The position numbers and the translations under genes were made by a program. Of a stretch of 64,000 bases of DNA, positions 1-13,097 are shown piece by piece. This DNA is from Adenanthera pavonina (taxonomy: Eukaryota > Streptophyta > Magnoliopsida > Fabales > Fabaceae), in the NCBI GenBank assembly GCA_026686845.1, contig JAIVEN010000010.1, positions 35,128,001-35,192,000 on the forward strand, read 5' to 3'. A model generated the notes under the pieces. It did no database searches. It saw only the letters and a list, made by a program, of their open reading frames with translations, and had not been told where the DNA came from. Positions within the stretch are counted from its first letter, which is position 1; each line of letters begins with the position of its first letter.

Positions 1-1400
1 CTCTTTAGTGGTAGATTCAATTGTATTGTCATTACTTTCCATTAGATAGGTTGGCCTGTAAATAATTTAGCACATCGCAACAATGTTAGGTGCATCTCTT
101 TGAAATTGCTTTAAGAAACAATAAGTATATAACAAAAAAGTTTGCAACATTAAAATCATATAGTCAAACAAGGATGATATAAAGAACAAAAAACAAAAAA
201 ATTAAAGAGCACAAGGAAACAAAAAAGAAACAAGCTTATCTTAGAATGATTGATAGATGAACAAGTATAGGTATGCCACATTAAAATTACCTAAAGATCC
301 AAATACAATGCACGAAAATGTCTTCTTAGCTAGTCATAAAAAATAAAAATAAAGGTTAGCGGTTGCCTAAAATGAACTTGCAAAAATGGGACATTCCATT
401 ATTATTATTATTATTATTTATTGTATTCAACATATTGTATCATGTTATACTCAATACACGTACCAATATATAGTGTTTTTGCAAGTAGCATATTACCAAA
501 TACAAAAGTTTTATATTGGTTACTTGAATAATTTTCGATTATGTTTCCTGTCCTATTATGATGTTCATGAGGTCTATCTTTTGAGCAGTATATTTTTTAT
601 TATTAAACTAATATTAAGATAGATGAGATTTATACAAAGTATCAGTGAATAGAAATTTATGTTCATACATTCTATTTTAGTTAAATGGTGAGTTTACTAT
701 TGGTTGAAACTTGAAAGGTAATAAGTCAGACTATAATGTTCATGAAGTCTACGTAAAGATGGTCCATGTGAACCAAATAGAAGTTGCTAGAGCCTATAAA
801 ATGGCTTCAAACGAGAAAGTATAAGATCAAGAATGAGTAAATGTCGACATTTTCATGCTTTTATGGACGATGACTCAATCATACAGGTCAACAATCCAAA
901 AGTTTAAGGTGACACTGAATTTCTGTGAAGTACAAAGCAAAGTAAGTTTCCAAGGAAAAACTTTCATGGACTACACATTTGACAGGAATTGTGCAATAGG
1001 ATCAATCAACAAATGAAATTCTTATTGTACTCGTGAGCAAATGGATGTAGGCATCTATCAAATGTTCAAGTTTAAGACGCTAGTTTGTTTTTTTTAAACC
1101 CACTTAGATGAATGGCACTAAGCTGCTACTGACTCAGAGATGGACTTTAATTATTTTCAAAGCCCCCATCATTGCCCGTCATTGAAGTTCTATTGTTTTA
1201 GAAAAAGGCCAATATTCCTCTTTATACATTTGATTGATATTCAATAGAAGTTACATTGGTTGCTATGTTCAATTAAATTTAAAATAGGGAAGTATATAAT
1301 AATAATAAAAGTAAATTACAGTTTGTACATTACAGAATCAAACTATAGAATCAAAAGAAGGTGGATTATTTATGCCTGACCTTTTTTCTCCCAACAATTC
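1..1400. other. Intergenic, no gene seen
   Basis: AT-rich sequence with short ATT runs. A 78-codon open frame at 386-622 runs through such low-complexity sequence and resembles no protein. I see no splice-bounded exon, RNA gene or element end here. Confidence 0.6.
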
Positions 1401-1631
1401 CTCAAAAGAAACAGAATCAAACTCTCCCACAGCAGCTACGGGAAGAGAAGGTGGCAGGAGGAACAAAATAGGAGATGAAGACGGAGGTTGCAGACTTGCC
1501 AGAGATAGAGACAGAGATCCAACGCACTGAACAGTGGGAACAAGAGAATGGAGATGAAATCAGAGGTTGTAGGAGGCTCACAGTAGCTAGGGGGTTTGAT
1601 TTAGTCTTCTTGGTGCCGGCGATGGAAGTCT

Positions 1632-1835
1632 CACGGTGACGATGGAAGGTGAGCTACGAAGCTCTCACAGCAGCGATGGAAGGTGAGTTGCGAAACTCTC
1701 ACACCAATGATAATCCAACTCTGATGGAAGCTGAGCTTTGGAAGTCTTATAGAGGCAATGGAAGCTTAGCCATGGAAGTCTCACAGCGGCCGGCGATGGA
1801 AGGTAAAAGCAAACAGCTTCTAAGCTTAGCTAGGG
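1632..1835 (+). repeat. Degenerate short tandem repeat (GATGGAAG-containing units)
   Basis: A GC-richer patch in which GATGGAAG followed by GTGAGCT or similar, then an AGCTCTCACAGCAGC-like phrase, recurs about six times with spacing of roughly 30-40 bases. A 119-codon open frame from 1649 runs through it, but its product is repeat-derived and then enters hydrophobic AT-rich sequence. I regard this as a decayed minisatellite or transposon-internal repeat rather than a gene. Confidence 0.5.
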
Positions 1836-1939
1836 TTCATGCGCTTCTCACTCTATCAATCCTCACAGCTCAAGCCGCAGACGGTGACTCGGTCTCAAAC
1901 AACAACACATTTCCTTGGGTCACTTATTCAATTTTCGTG

Positions 1940-2206
1940 TGTAAATTATATTTTTTATTTATTTGTTTATTAAAAAAATTCCATCTATTTGTGTGTGTAT
2001 ATATATAATATATATTATATTATAAATATAAATTATATATTATGATATTATATTAATATATATATATATATAAATAGGCCAGGCCTGTTAAATGAAAAAG
2101 GCCTTAAAAAAGGCCTTGGTCTGATCTTTTTCTTAAACAGGCTAGGCTAGATTAGGCCAGGACCAAGGCCGCCTGAAAAGGGACTGACATGTTTCCACCC
2201 TTAGGT
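1940..2206. mobile_element. Possible end of a hAT-like non-autonomous element
   Basis: Several AGGCCAGGCC/GGCCTTGG phrases lead to a terminus reading GACATGTTTCCACCCTTA. Its reverse complement begins with GGGTGGAAAC, as many plant hAT-like elements do. The matching left end was not found, so either only one end survives or the assignment is wrong. No target duplication could be confirmed. Confidence 0.35.
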
Positions 2207-3830
2207 GCATCTTTCTGTGATTTTGTTTTTTTTTTTTAATTCTCTGACATCATTCAAATGACATAACAAATAGCGATCCATTAGATTATTTTAGACGGTT
2301 TTTTTTTTAATTCAAGATTATTTTAGACGTAACAGATTACTTCTTTTATCCTAAAAAAATGGATAGGATCCAAATCACATAAATGCCTTTTTTTTCCTGC
2401 CAACGAATCGCATAAAAAGATTTGTTTCAATACCATTACGGTATATATGTTATTATATATTACATAGAATATTTATTTTTATACATCACGTTATACATTA
2501 ATATAATTTTATAATTTAATTATATATATAAATATATAAATTATAAATATAGAATAATATAATAAAAATGCATGATACTATATCTTTTTCTTTTTTTAAT
2601 CGTACAAGGATTATTATTTTAGATCTTCCTTATCTAGAATAGTTGACTAATTCATATTTAAGTGTTGTTAGGTCAAATAGAAATAACTCTTTTTATGTAA
2701 TTTTATTATATATATTTAATTTCAATTATATATATATACAGATATTTTTTTATTCGGAACAACTACAATATATACACTCACACAGCCAAAATGATACTAT
2801 GCCATAAATAGGACTTGATCTTAAGATTTCTCTCCATTTAGGGAGTACCTAGTGTCACTAGATCATTAAACCATTGATGTGTGTGTGTATATATATATCC
2901 TTTTATAAATACATATACATATAGTTAATCTTCAACTTAAACTTATCATGTGAAAGTTGGCCAAAAAAAAAACTTATCATGTGAAAATAAATAAACTTAA
3001 ACAAAAAGAATTCCAAATAAACGGCATTATTTCACAATTATTTAACACTCCTTTAACACATATCTCATAATAATAAGTAACACTTCTTTAACACATATCT
3101 TGTAATAATAAGTCTACTTTAATTAAGGAAAAAATTAGAAAAAATGCATTAATTTGTTAATTTATCAGATAAAAGTTATTTATCTCTTACATTTTAAAAC
3201 AAAATATATTTAAAAATATTTCCTACATTTTCAAAAGGACGGAGTAATACACTTACAATTTCCTATGTTTCTTCAACTAAATTTTTCTCCCCCACTTATG
3301 TAGGGAATGCAGATACATGAGGGACATAGGAGATGTTTTATTTAGTTCTAAAATATATGGAATTTAAAAAAGAATCTTATCACTAACTCTCCCTATTTGC
3401 AAAAAATTGATATCAAATGATATTAATTAAAATTAATATAAATTTAAAAAATAAAATAAAATTTAATTAATTAGTAAAAAATTATAAAAAAGAATTTATA
3501 ATTAAAAAAATTGAATTTGGGTAGAAAAAGAAAGAAAGAATGTGGAGTCCACCTTAAAAAAGGAAGAGATGGACGTTATATGTAAAAATAATAATAATAA
3601 TAATAAATAAATAAAAAATTAGATCCATTCAAATAGAAAAGAAAAAAATAAATAAATAAATAAAAGAGAAAATGACACAAAACTGAAGGAGTAGAGCGGT
3701 ATTGTTTGGTTAACGTACAATGGGACCCTCTTTTATTGATATTGATTTTAATTATATTATAATTTTTGAATAAAACTAATAAACGGGAATAAAAGTGCCG
3801 GCTGTTTTTTTATTTTTGGTGAAAGGAAAA
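2207..3830. other. Intergenic, AT-rich, simple repeats
   Basis: TA-rich stretches, short AAT/AATA microsatellites near 3590-3660 and a small repeated phrase at 3040-3115 (ACATATCT followed by AATAATAAGT, twice). No coding segment recognised. Confidence 0.55.
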
Positions 3831-3914
3831 ATGTCCATTGTTGAGTTGGGAGTGAGAGCACATCATCAGTTGTGATGGGCAAAGTGACCTTACATTCCCC
3901 AATCTTGGTTCACT

Positions 3915-4745
3915 CTCCAAGTCCAGTCCGGGGCAAAGCAACATGTAGGTCTCAGGTCGGTGACATTGTAAAATGTGGAAATATCCTTCATAGGTATACG
4001 TGTATAAACTGCATGAGAAAGACCAAAACATTCTTAAACTTTACCACATTTAAGAAAGAAAAGAAACAGCACAAATCAACTTACTATTATTTATACCTCG
4101 AGGAATAGAGATTTAACATTGGAAAAAGCTTTCCACTTTCGAATGCCATGTGGTGACTGGTCATTAATCTACTTATGTAGTTTTTAGTGTCAAGGCTTCA
4201 AGAAGCACACATCCGGAAAGAAGCAACGCCATGCATTTGAAATCTGGAAATCTAAGATATTCCAAATGCAATTCAAAGTGAAGGCAAATTCACAGCAGAA
4301 AAAGACTTCAAGGCAATCCCACCTCTCAACTAGAAAATCCCAAGGGTACTACAGCTGAAAATGCAAGACGGCATGTTAAATTTATAATCAGGTGGGAAAC
4401 ATAGATACAGATTCTCAACTCTGCGACTTATCACTGATTTAATCCAAACAATAATCCTACCAGGGGCAAGCTCATTGATTCACACGTGAGACGAAAGCTT
4501 TTGATGGGTGTGGAATCTCTCAAAATCAGGACAGTGTCTACAAATCGAAGGAAGAAGTCAAGAGAAGGAAAAGCTGCCTCGTGGAAGTCAAGAGTAGGAA
4601 CTGAGAGTCAAAGTGGTCTCCACCTCTTGGACAAGAGGCTTGTGGCAACGGCTTCTTTAGTTGGAAGAAAAGTGAGTATATGGTGACGCAGAGAGTCTGG
4701 TAAGTTGCTAAGCCTATCACTAATTTTTACTTGGCTTCCAATTTT
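3915..4745 (-). pseudogene. F-box/LRR pseudogene (truncated paralog of the gene at 11474-12784)
   Basis: Aligns along its length with exon 1 and part of exon 2 of the intact F-box gene at 11474-12784. On the minus strand the frame reads LPDSL, then LLSKRWRPL, and the next Trp codon of the intact copy (WLSLP) is TGA. The frame then shifts near 4465. The start region is missing: about 140 bp present in the intact copy between its Ser/Lys-rich N-terminus and the upstream flank is deleted, removing the ATG. Homology stops abruptly at about 3915 within exon 2, so the C-terminal FBD exon is absent. It cannot encode a functional protein. The duplicated region extends upstream to about 5610. Confidence 0.88.
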
Positions 4746-5628
4746 TCCTGGTTGGGCCACTGAACAGATCACAGATTGAAGAAAATGCGATCACCAGAAA
4801 GTTAGTGGAGCACTTTGTGGGAAGGGGAAGGCTGATTTAGGGATACAAAACAAAACGCTGTCTGCGCTCTGTGGAAATTATATTTGGGTGCTTCTTTCTT
4901 TCATCTCATTTAAATGACATGGTCCATAGGAATCCCGATCGAATCCATTATATTATATATTTGTTTTTGGGTTGAATCTATAAGCAATGCACAAGCAAAT
5001 GAAATATTATTCTGTACCTTATTATAAATAATGTTTTAAAAAAATTTAAATATATAAAATATAAGCCACTTTATGAGTATTAAATATTTTGTCCCTCATT
5101 AAATAATTATGATAGAGAGATATTATGAAAGAAATGATTAAGATGAGTATAATTTAATAAAGGTGATAGTGGAAAGTTATGGTAAATTTTGTAAAGTTCA
5201 AAAATTTTAATTACATTTCTTTATATATGTAAAATGATTAAAAGTGACTTATAATAGGAAATTTAGAGACTAAATAGTTTTTACATTAAATAGTTTTGTG
5301 AAGTCCAATTTATGTACTATATTCCGTCCATGATTTATTGCCCATATGATATATAATCGGTTTTCGTATTAATATTGAATTTGCATTAAATAGTGGCAAG
5401 ATTTATCGTGATCAATTTAATGTTGAATTTGTATTCAAATTATTATTTAATTCACATTTAATTTAACAAATTAAGGCTTAGTTCTTTTTTTTGGCCAATA
5501 AATTATGGCTTAGTTCAAATCTAAATAAAATATCATCAAATTATATATGTTTGAATCCACACTAAATTGCCTAAATAATTCACATAAGGTCAAACTTGAA
5601 TGGGGTCGGGGTCAATTGCCGTAACAAT
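3915..5628 (-). repeat. Segmental duplicate of 11880-14780
   Basis: Beyond the pseudogene, the 5' flank also matches that of the intact F-box gene. Examples are GGGTGCTTCTTTCT at about 4890 and 14125, and the AACAAATTAAGG(C/T)TTAGTTC phrase at about 5470 and 14670. The other copy has gained extra sequence (about 13098-13998 and the MITE at 14171-14484). This copy is interrupted at 5634 by a solo LTR, and matching sequence resumes for about 45 bp at 8492 (GCATATTGATTGC). Confidence 0.8.
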
Positions 5629-5633
5629 TTCCC

Positions 5634-8149
5634 TATAATAACCCTTATTACATTATCTTAACTGAGTCCCCAACTAATTAAGTGTATTTGACGTTGTATG
5701 TAAAATTGGAGGAAAGAATTAAAGTGGAGAAAATGAGCTCCACGTCCCGGTGAGAAGCAAGGCTGCCACGGTAAAAGAGTTGTATTTTGGCTAAAAAATT
5801 TCAGGCTGAGAAGCTCCAAGCTGCAACGAGCTTTTCTAGAGCCACGGAGAGCAAGGAAAAATTAATATAAACTAGAAATATTTTAGTCGGACCGACGAAG
5901 GAGAATCGAAGGGAGAAAGAAGAAGCTATGCTAGGGTTTGGAAGATCCAATCTTTGGGAGTGATTTTCAGCCTCTAAGAACTTGGATCTTGGTTGGTAAG
6001 TGATATCTACTCCTCCCTCTTCATTTTCTTCAGTTTTGAATTGGGGTTTTCATGTATATATTGGGAATTTCGGTTTTGGCCCAAATCCACCAATTAAAAT
6101 GGATGAAATGGGATCAATAAGGTGTGATTTGGTGTTTATGATGTTTGGGTATGAGTTTTAGAAAGAGTATGCATGATTTGAGCTTAACCATAACCTTATA
6201 TTGTGTGTGGAAGCAAGGAATCCTAAGTGTGTGTGGTTGATTAGAGTTTTAATGATTCCGAGGAGCTCAACGATGCATGAAAATGATGTCGGAATATTGA
6301 GTTAGGCCTATATAGTCAAATTGTGCTTTTTAGTCAAATAGTATATTGTGTTAATTGAGGTATTATGATGTTGCAGAGGTATTTGGTTGACCAAAAGGGG
6401 TACAAGTGTGTTGGACATCCCAAGAAGCTCGTGGGATCGCGTGTGTGTGGAAATTGATAACCTGAGGTAACCGGGTGTTTGTATTGTATGTTATTATATA
6501 TATATATATATATATGCATGTTTCCATTCATACCACAATATTGACATGTGTTTGTGTTTGGTTTTTCTATATATTGTGATATGCACATGGCTAGACATAT
6601 AAAGGATAATGATTTTGATGATGATTATAGATGATGATGATGTGACATGACATGATGTATGCATAACACTAAAATACATGATGATGCTAATGATTATATG
6701 ATGATATGACATGAGTATCACCACATGACATTGTGAGATATATGATGGATTGGGTGGTGATGATAATATGATATACAATCATATGAGATATGATGATATA
6801 GTATATGATAAGTGAGGATAAGGATGTAATTTCTGTTGCTAAATCCTCTCTTATGGCCAGGAGAGTCAGGCGGTAGTAGACTGCACCTTCTCTAAATTGT
6901 CACTAATTCGAGGTGGTCCAGGGGAAGGAAAGCCATGGCCCGAGCTCTAGTGTAACTTTTGATTGGGTTGCATTAGTGTAAGGTGAGTTTGGTGATATTC
7001 CAGAATAAGTTTTTACCAACTATTGGAAGGGAATTACCTGTGCGAAATGTCCTGTTATTACGATAGCTCGTGGTTCTAGCTATATGCAAGGGAGACATGT
7101 ATTTCATTCAATTTCATATTGCATTCACGATATTATGGTATGATATATATATATATATATGCTTGTGGTTGTCCCTGGTTACGGAGACATTGTCTCATAC
7201 CCCTTTTCCATGAACTAACATTTTAGGTGAAGGTTCTAACAATAGTTCGGAGAAGACAAGGGAGTAGTGTACCAGACGTGGGAATATCAAATCTTTGTAG
7301 CACTTATATGTATCGTCTATATATATTGTGTTAAGTAGGATAGATGGTTTGTAATTCAAGTGACGACAATGATGTTGTGATTGTATTAGATAACATAGGA
7401 TGATAATGTTAATGATATTGATGTGGAATGGTGTTGAATGTGTTAAGTATGATGTTTTGTGATGCATGCATGGTATGGAGTGTTAACGAGTCAGTATGGT
7501 AGTATATGTAAGCCCAATGGAGGATTTAGGCCTTGTTGGTGTATTTCGGGGCGAGTAGCCCATTATGTTAATTTAAGATTCAACAGGGTCAAATCTGAAA
7601 TAAGTAGTTCCTTTGAGGTGAAATCTCTTTAGACAAGTTGGTTAGGTGAATTAGGATTTGTGTGAACGGTCCTTGAGTGTTCATTTGCCTTTGGTGGCAA
7701 TTGGAAATTATTAATGGTGAGTTTTTGTCAAAAAGTGGCTAAAACGGTGGCGGGATATCCAAAATCTCCATATAGAGATGAATTAAGGTAAAAGTGTTGT
7801 CTATGGTTAGATTGGGACGAGATTGATTTGTAGGAATTAGTATCAAGTCAATCGGAGATCAAAACATAAAGTTATGCGCGTCGGAAGTTGGCTCCAAGAC
7901 TTTGGAAATTCGCTGGTATAAAAACCAACAGCGGGCGATGCGACCTGGAGAGCACCAGAGCCACGATGGTACTGTAGCGGTCGCGGCCTTGCACACTGTT
8001 CCAGTTATTCTGGTGTTTCTTGAGGTATTCTATGGTGTTTTCTGCTACTTTGATGTTTTGGAAGGTAAATTTGAAATGTTTAGACTGTATTTAATTGGTT
8101 TTTGAAATATCTAGTCAAGTCAAGAGATGTTTTGGTGTAAGGTGTTACA
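5634..8149 (+). mobile_element. Solo LTR of a long-LTR retrotransposon family, 2.5 kb
   Basis: A 2516-bp unit flanked on both sides by the perfect 5-bp duplication TTCCC (5629-5633 and 8150-8154). Its start, TATAATAACCC, matches the start TGTAACAACCC of the minus-strand copy ending at 39915. Its end, GGTGTTACA, fits the family end. Internal landmarks shared with that copy include a GGGGAAGGAAAGCCATGGCC-like block near 6920, GAGACATTGTCTCATACCCC near 7180, and a TATCCAAAATCTCCAT plus GTCTATGGTTAGA block near 7760-7815. Open frames inside (6334-6778, 7195-7467, 7902-8105) come from GAT/ATG-rich repeats and are not genes. The whole LTR sits in the upstream flank of the F-box pseudogene. The superfamily is not proven. 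Confidence 0.82.
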
Positions 8150-8166
8150 TTCCCCTCTTTTTTTTT

Positions 8167-8407
8167 CAATTATAGATAAAAAGTAGATTTTTTAAGGATC
8201 ATGTAGATCTATATATTTTGTGCAGTTTTGAATTTGTTTATTATTTCTTAATTACTAAAAAACTGCATAAAACTGCAAACTGTAGAGATTCAGTTTGATC
8301 TAGTTTTTACCGTATAGTATTTTTTTAATAAATAAAAATTTAAAATTATACAAAATATATATTTACATTATTACTAAAAAAAAGTCTATTTTTCATCTAT
8401 AATTTTA
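8167..8407. mobile_element. MITE-like element with about 28-bp terminal inverted repeats
   Basis: The left end CAATTATAGATAAAAAGTAG and the right end, which reads the same in reverse complement with two or three mismatches (CTATTTTTCATCTATAATTTT), enclose 240 bp of AT-rich sequence. It lies immediately beside the solo LTR and is absent from the paralogous flank at 14.8 kb. No open frame. Confidence 0.6.
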
Positions 8408-8642
8408 ATTTAAAAAATAAAAAAATAAAATCCTCCTACAGGCAGGACTGTGGCAGGAGGGGGTCTTCCAGGAGAGAGCCCCTATCTAACTTAATTGCAT
8501 ATTGATTGCAATTTTAAATTTATAATACGCTATAGCTAAACAAGTTTAAAACTTTCGAATAAAGAAATGGCAAACTTATTATTTAAGTCTTTTGAGGTAT
8601 ATTTCAATTTGATCCCTTAATTATTTTTTTTTGTTTCTAATA

Positions 8643-8923
8643 CTTCTGATCTTAAATGTTAGACATTTTTTAGAGGTCATGTTTGATCTAAAATGTAATA
8701 TCTTATAAGGTTGTCTGGTGTATTAATTATTTTTATCTATTTATGTTCCTAATTTATAATTAATAAATGAGAGATAAATATTATGAGAAGTATGAGTAAT
8801 AATGTAATTAATAAAGGTAAATGATAAAAAAATTAAAATTTCTTAACAAATTTAATGATTTAATTCATTTTCTTAATATACATAAAGTAGTTAAAAATAT
8901 TTTATTTTTAGGATTAGAGGGAG
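8643..8923. mobile_element. Possible Stowaway-like MITE
   Basis: TA flanks both ends. The ends are CTTCTGATCTTAA and, in reverse complement, CTCCCTCTAATCC, which are imperfect inverted repeats. The interior is AT-rich and non-coding. Assignment is tentative because the terminal match is short. Confidence 0.4.
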
Positions 8924-8929
8924 TATATG

Positions 8930-11470
8930 ATGTAACTTTGATATTTATTTCAATTTCTTCCTTTAAATTAACACCACGAAAATATATTACGTTTCCCTCA
9001 CGCACTCTTTTTCTTTTTAACAAACTCATGCACATTATTCTATTTTTAACCTAATATTTCTCATTAGGCAAAAAAAAAAAAGCCTAATATTTCTCTTCTT
9101 TGCACCACTCTCTTAATTTTTGTTTGGTTCACGGAACTATTTTATGAGACTGGAAATGTAAATAGTTATAAAAATTGATAAAATAAGACAAGTATGTTTA
9201 ATATGTTATGGAAAGAAATAAACATATATATATATTTGATTAATAATGCCTCTAGGGTAAAAGTATATTAAAATTTTTATTTTTAATTTTATAATTATTA
9301 AAAAAAATTTAATCTATTCAATAAAAAAAAGAAAAATATTTAATTTAAATGTCCTTAATTTTTATAAATATTTTCAACTTTTAATATTATTTGTTTTAAA
9401 AAAATTTATGTGTATTTGTCAGCGGAAGGATTGGGAAAAATATTATATATAAAATATTGCATTAAAAGGTTGATGGGGAACATATATATTCGTCGCCCCA
9501 GTAGTGCCATCTTCCTCATGCATGTGACAGGTCGCAGGTTGGAGGCAGCACCGCACCAGAGAAGAATGGGGAAGATTTTTTTTCTTAAAGAAATAAATAG
9601 AATGTGGAAGAGTTTGTGGTAAAGAAAGAGTGATGGCCAGGGTAGGTGTAATATTTTCGTTTGTTTGTTTAACCGTGTTAGTTTAAAAAGGAGGAAATTG
9701 AAACAAATTTCGAATTTAAAGAATTTTAAAAAAAAATTAAGGAATGAAAATGAAAAATTTTCCAATCATAATGGACTAAATTCATACTTTTGCCATTAAG
9801 ATATTGCCAAATTAAATTGCTTCGAATAGATGGAGCTAGGTTTGAAATTTTATAACATCCACATAATATTATAAAATTTCTATAACAGAATCCCTTCTTT
9901 TGCTGATACTAAACATCTATGAAATATGTATATATTCCCATGGAACATATCTGCTCTATTGCAACTTCGTTAAGCCTCTCATACAGGTAGTTACTCTTCA
10001 TACTGATAGGAGGATCATTTTTCGATCATTTGGAGCTTTCTTTCTTTTTTTTCTTTTTTTCCTTTTTTCAATCGGTGGCTCGGGACCCAATATATGTTTA
10101 CAGAAATAGAAAGAGTAGAAATAATCGTGTCCGTCATATATATACATATATATATTTAAAGTAGTAATTTACAAGAGTAATGACCAATTTATAGGAAGTA
10201 GATTTTCAAGCATATAATAATAGAATGAATTGTTTCGGGTACACAGACTTAATTAAATAAGTGTTGAATTAATTTAATAGTTTTTAAGCAATAATTTTAA
10301 AGTACATAATTAAATAGAGGTCTTGAGTTTGAGCTAGCTTTGAGTATGCATTTATGAGATGTATATCTAAATTCATTTTAAGAAATGATTCCAAGTACAG
10401 GCCACATGGGGGTTCAAGATCTTGAACCACTCTTGGGCCCCATGATCCCAGAGACCCCATTTTGGCTATTCATATTTCTCACCCCACGTCCAACTTTTCG
10501 CAATCACTTGCGTTCACTTTTGGAGCACTTGGTGTTTTACGATGTTGGGTTGCTTGCTTTCACAAGTTGCTACAATATTGCCATCCTTTTTTACTGGGCC
10601 ACACGAATAATAAGTCTTAGTGGATATAAGGATATTGTGCTTTTCTTTTTACATGAGCACCCAATATCCTAAGTCTGCGTCATTCAAACTGTGAGGACTT
10701 TAATATGATCTAAACTAATCCAGATCGAAACATAACAGACACTACAAGGATAGGCGTCCCTTATGTTTACATGACCTTACGTGAGCTAACTAGTAATTGG
10801 TAGATTAACCTATTAGGGTTATACAAAAGAGGTTCATACTGTGCCTTTATATGTAGTGCCACGGCTTATTTAGGAGGCACTTGAACTACTACTATGCCAA
10901 AAGAGGAATTTACATTCTTATTGTTTCTCCTACTCCCCTACTTTTCTTTTTGTAAATTTATTCTTAGAGCTATAGACTTCGTGAACACATTAAATAATAT
11001 CTATTTTTTCTACTTCTTATGAACATGTTATAGAATAATCTATAAGGAAGACTTTGGCCTTAAATTCCGTCAATGAACCAGATTTTCATCCTCAACGGAA
11101 AAATATGTTTGCCAAATTAACATACATATAAAAGAAAATGACCAAAAACAAAACACAAAGCTCAAACAATAGTTGTATATATAAGTTAAATTAAAGCACA
11201 AGCCATATAAGTACCATTGACTTCCCATATAAATTATCAAATAATAATAGATAATTATATAGAATTAATATATAATAGAATGCAAATACTCGTATATAAA
11301 ATAAGGTTTTCTAACATCTGGCAAAAAGTCAGCTGATAAGTTCAGTACTGAAGTGCCCCATATGCTCCAAAATTCAGTAGCTAGTAGCCTTATGCTCAAG
11401 ATAAACAGAAGGAAAATCAACCCGATAAAAATAAACATGACCTATAAAACAGCACCCACTACATATGAAG
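8930..11470. other. Intergenic; unexplained GC-richer patches
   Basis: Mostly AT-rich. At 9410-9620 and 10380-10900 base composition rises and short frames appear (for example 10385-10672), but none resembles a known family and no splice-linked exons were found. A phrase at about 10020-10045 (GATCATTTGGAGCTTTC) resembles the 3' flank of the F-box locus at 46.4 kb, so part of 9900-10110 is probably the old 3' flank of the downstream F-box gene. Confidence 0.45.
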
Positions 11471-11473
11471 AAT

Positions 11474-12784
11474 TTAGTCAAATAAAAGCCTGCAAATCTT
11501 TGAGCCTCTGGGACATGAAGATAAAATTTTGAGCATTTCGTACTTATTTGCAATCGGTTCACAGCAGCGAATGGTAATGGTCCTCAAAACTTCAGCATTC
11601 TCCATGATAAATTTTGCAAATTCAATCTCAGAATCAATACCTTGATACTCATAAAAATTACATTCCTTCAGCCGTGATGAAACACATTGAGGAACATCAT
11701 CAATTACTGGTTCCATCATCCAGTCCTTAACAAAAAGGCTAGGAAAGCCATGAAAAACCTGGCCACACACACAAGTTAGAAATCTAACAAAAAAAAAAAA
11801 GTAATTTACACACAAATAAAGTTACAATCAACAAACCTTTTCAATATCAAAAACTTCAAGTTTCGGGAAGTTTCGCAGACAGTTCATTGTCCAAGTCCAG
11901 TCCAGGGCAGTGCATCGTGTAAGTCTTAGGTGGGTTAAATTGTAAAATGTGGGAACATCATCCCTAGGTATCCATAAGCCCTGCATGAGAAAGACCAAAA
12001 CAATCTTAAAACTTAAGACATCTTAGAAAGAAAAGAAACAGCATAAATCTACATACTGTCATTATACCTGAATGGTTAGAAATTTAACATTGGAAAAAGC
12101 TTTCAACGGAAAAAGAGAGGATGGAATATTTGCTGAGACCAAATGTGTCAACTCTCGAATGTCGTGTGCTGAACAGTCATTTACACGTAAACCTTGTAGT
12201 GTCAAGGCTTCAAGAAGCACACATCCTGAAAGAAGCAATGCCAAGCATTTCGAATATGGAAATCTTATGTCTTCCAAATGCAAGCTTTTAAGGGAAGGCA
12301 AATTCACAGAAGAAATGGAATTCACAACCCCACCAGTCAACTCCAAAACCCTAATGGAACTAGAATTGAAAATGCAAGAGGGCAATTTAACGTTATAAAA
12401 AGGTGGAACATGTAGATACAGATCCTCAACTCTGCGAGTTATCACTGCATTAATCCAAACGATAATCCTAGCAGGGGGCACGTTAAATGTTTGCCACCTA
12501 AGACGAAACTTTTTGATGGGAGTGGAATCTCTCAAAATGAAGACAGTATCTACAAATCGAAGGAAGATGTCGAGAGAAGGAAAGGCTGCCTCGTCGAAGT
12601 CAAGAATAGGAAGTGAGAGCCACAGCGGCCTCCACCTCCTGGACAAGAAGCTTGTGGAAACGGCTTGTTGTATGGGAAGAAAAGAGAGTATATGGTGAAG
12701 AAGAGAGTCAGGTAAGCTGTTAATCCTTTCAGTCACTGTTACTTGGCTTCCATTGTCTTCTTCTTTGGACGATGATTTTCCCAT
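11474..12784 (-). CDS. F-box/LRR/FBD protein, intact, three exons
   Basis: Predicted exons, all phase 0, are 12784-12068, 11980-11837 and 11758-11474, giving 381 aa. The introns have GT/AG ends (for example CAG|GTATAA and ATGCAG|GG). Residues about 20-60 form an F-box with LPDSLLHHILSFLP and SRRWRPLW. Residues about 125-290 carry short leucine-rich segments such as LPSLKSLHLEDIRF and LSGCVLLEALTL. The last exon holds an FBD-type domain with VPQCVSSRLKE and IMENAEVLRTITI, then the terminal SCPRGS motif. F-box/FBD proteins of plants act as substrate receptors of SCF (SKP1-cullin-F-box) ubiquitin ligases; the target here is unknown. I chose the ATG at 12784 because MGKSSSKEEDNGSQV aligns with the N-termini of the paralogs at 55.0 and 60.9 kb. 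It is the only copy in the window without a visible lesion. Expression is unproven. Confidence 0.87.
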
Positions 12785-13097
12785 ACTTCAAGTTACGATG
12801 AACGAGAGAACAAGAGCTTCTTTGAGAATCCAACCAAATGTCAATCTTCAGCTGAAGCTCTGTGAAGACGCCGAATGGGAGAAAAGGTCAAACTTTTTCT
12901 TTTGTTTGGCCGCTGAACAAATCAAAGATCGGAAGAAAATAAAAATCGGGCGTCTTTAGGGTACCGATGGCGGATAAAACGGAGTACTGATGGGGGAGAA
13001 GCCGACGGCGTGCGATGGTACAGATATATATATATATATAACCCTTTCAAATCAAATATAAAGGTACCTCCGGTGGAGATGAGCTGAGTCTTATGCT

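Noticed and set aside
3810..4108. Short frames on both strands at the edge of the F-box pseudogene
   Set aside because: They cross the point where homology to exon 2 stops and resemble no protein.
6494..6778. Open frame of 94 codons on the minus strand
   Set aside because: Encoded by ATG/GAT/TA-rich low-complexity sequence in a solo LTR; Ile/His/Ser-rich product with no domain.
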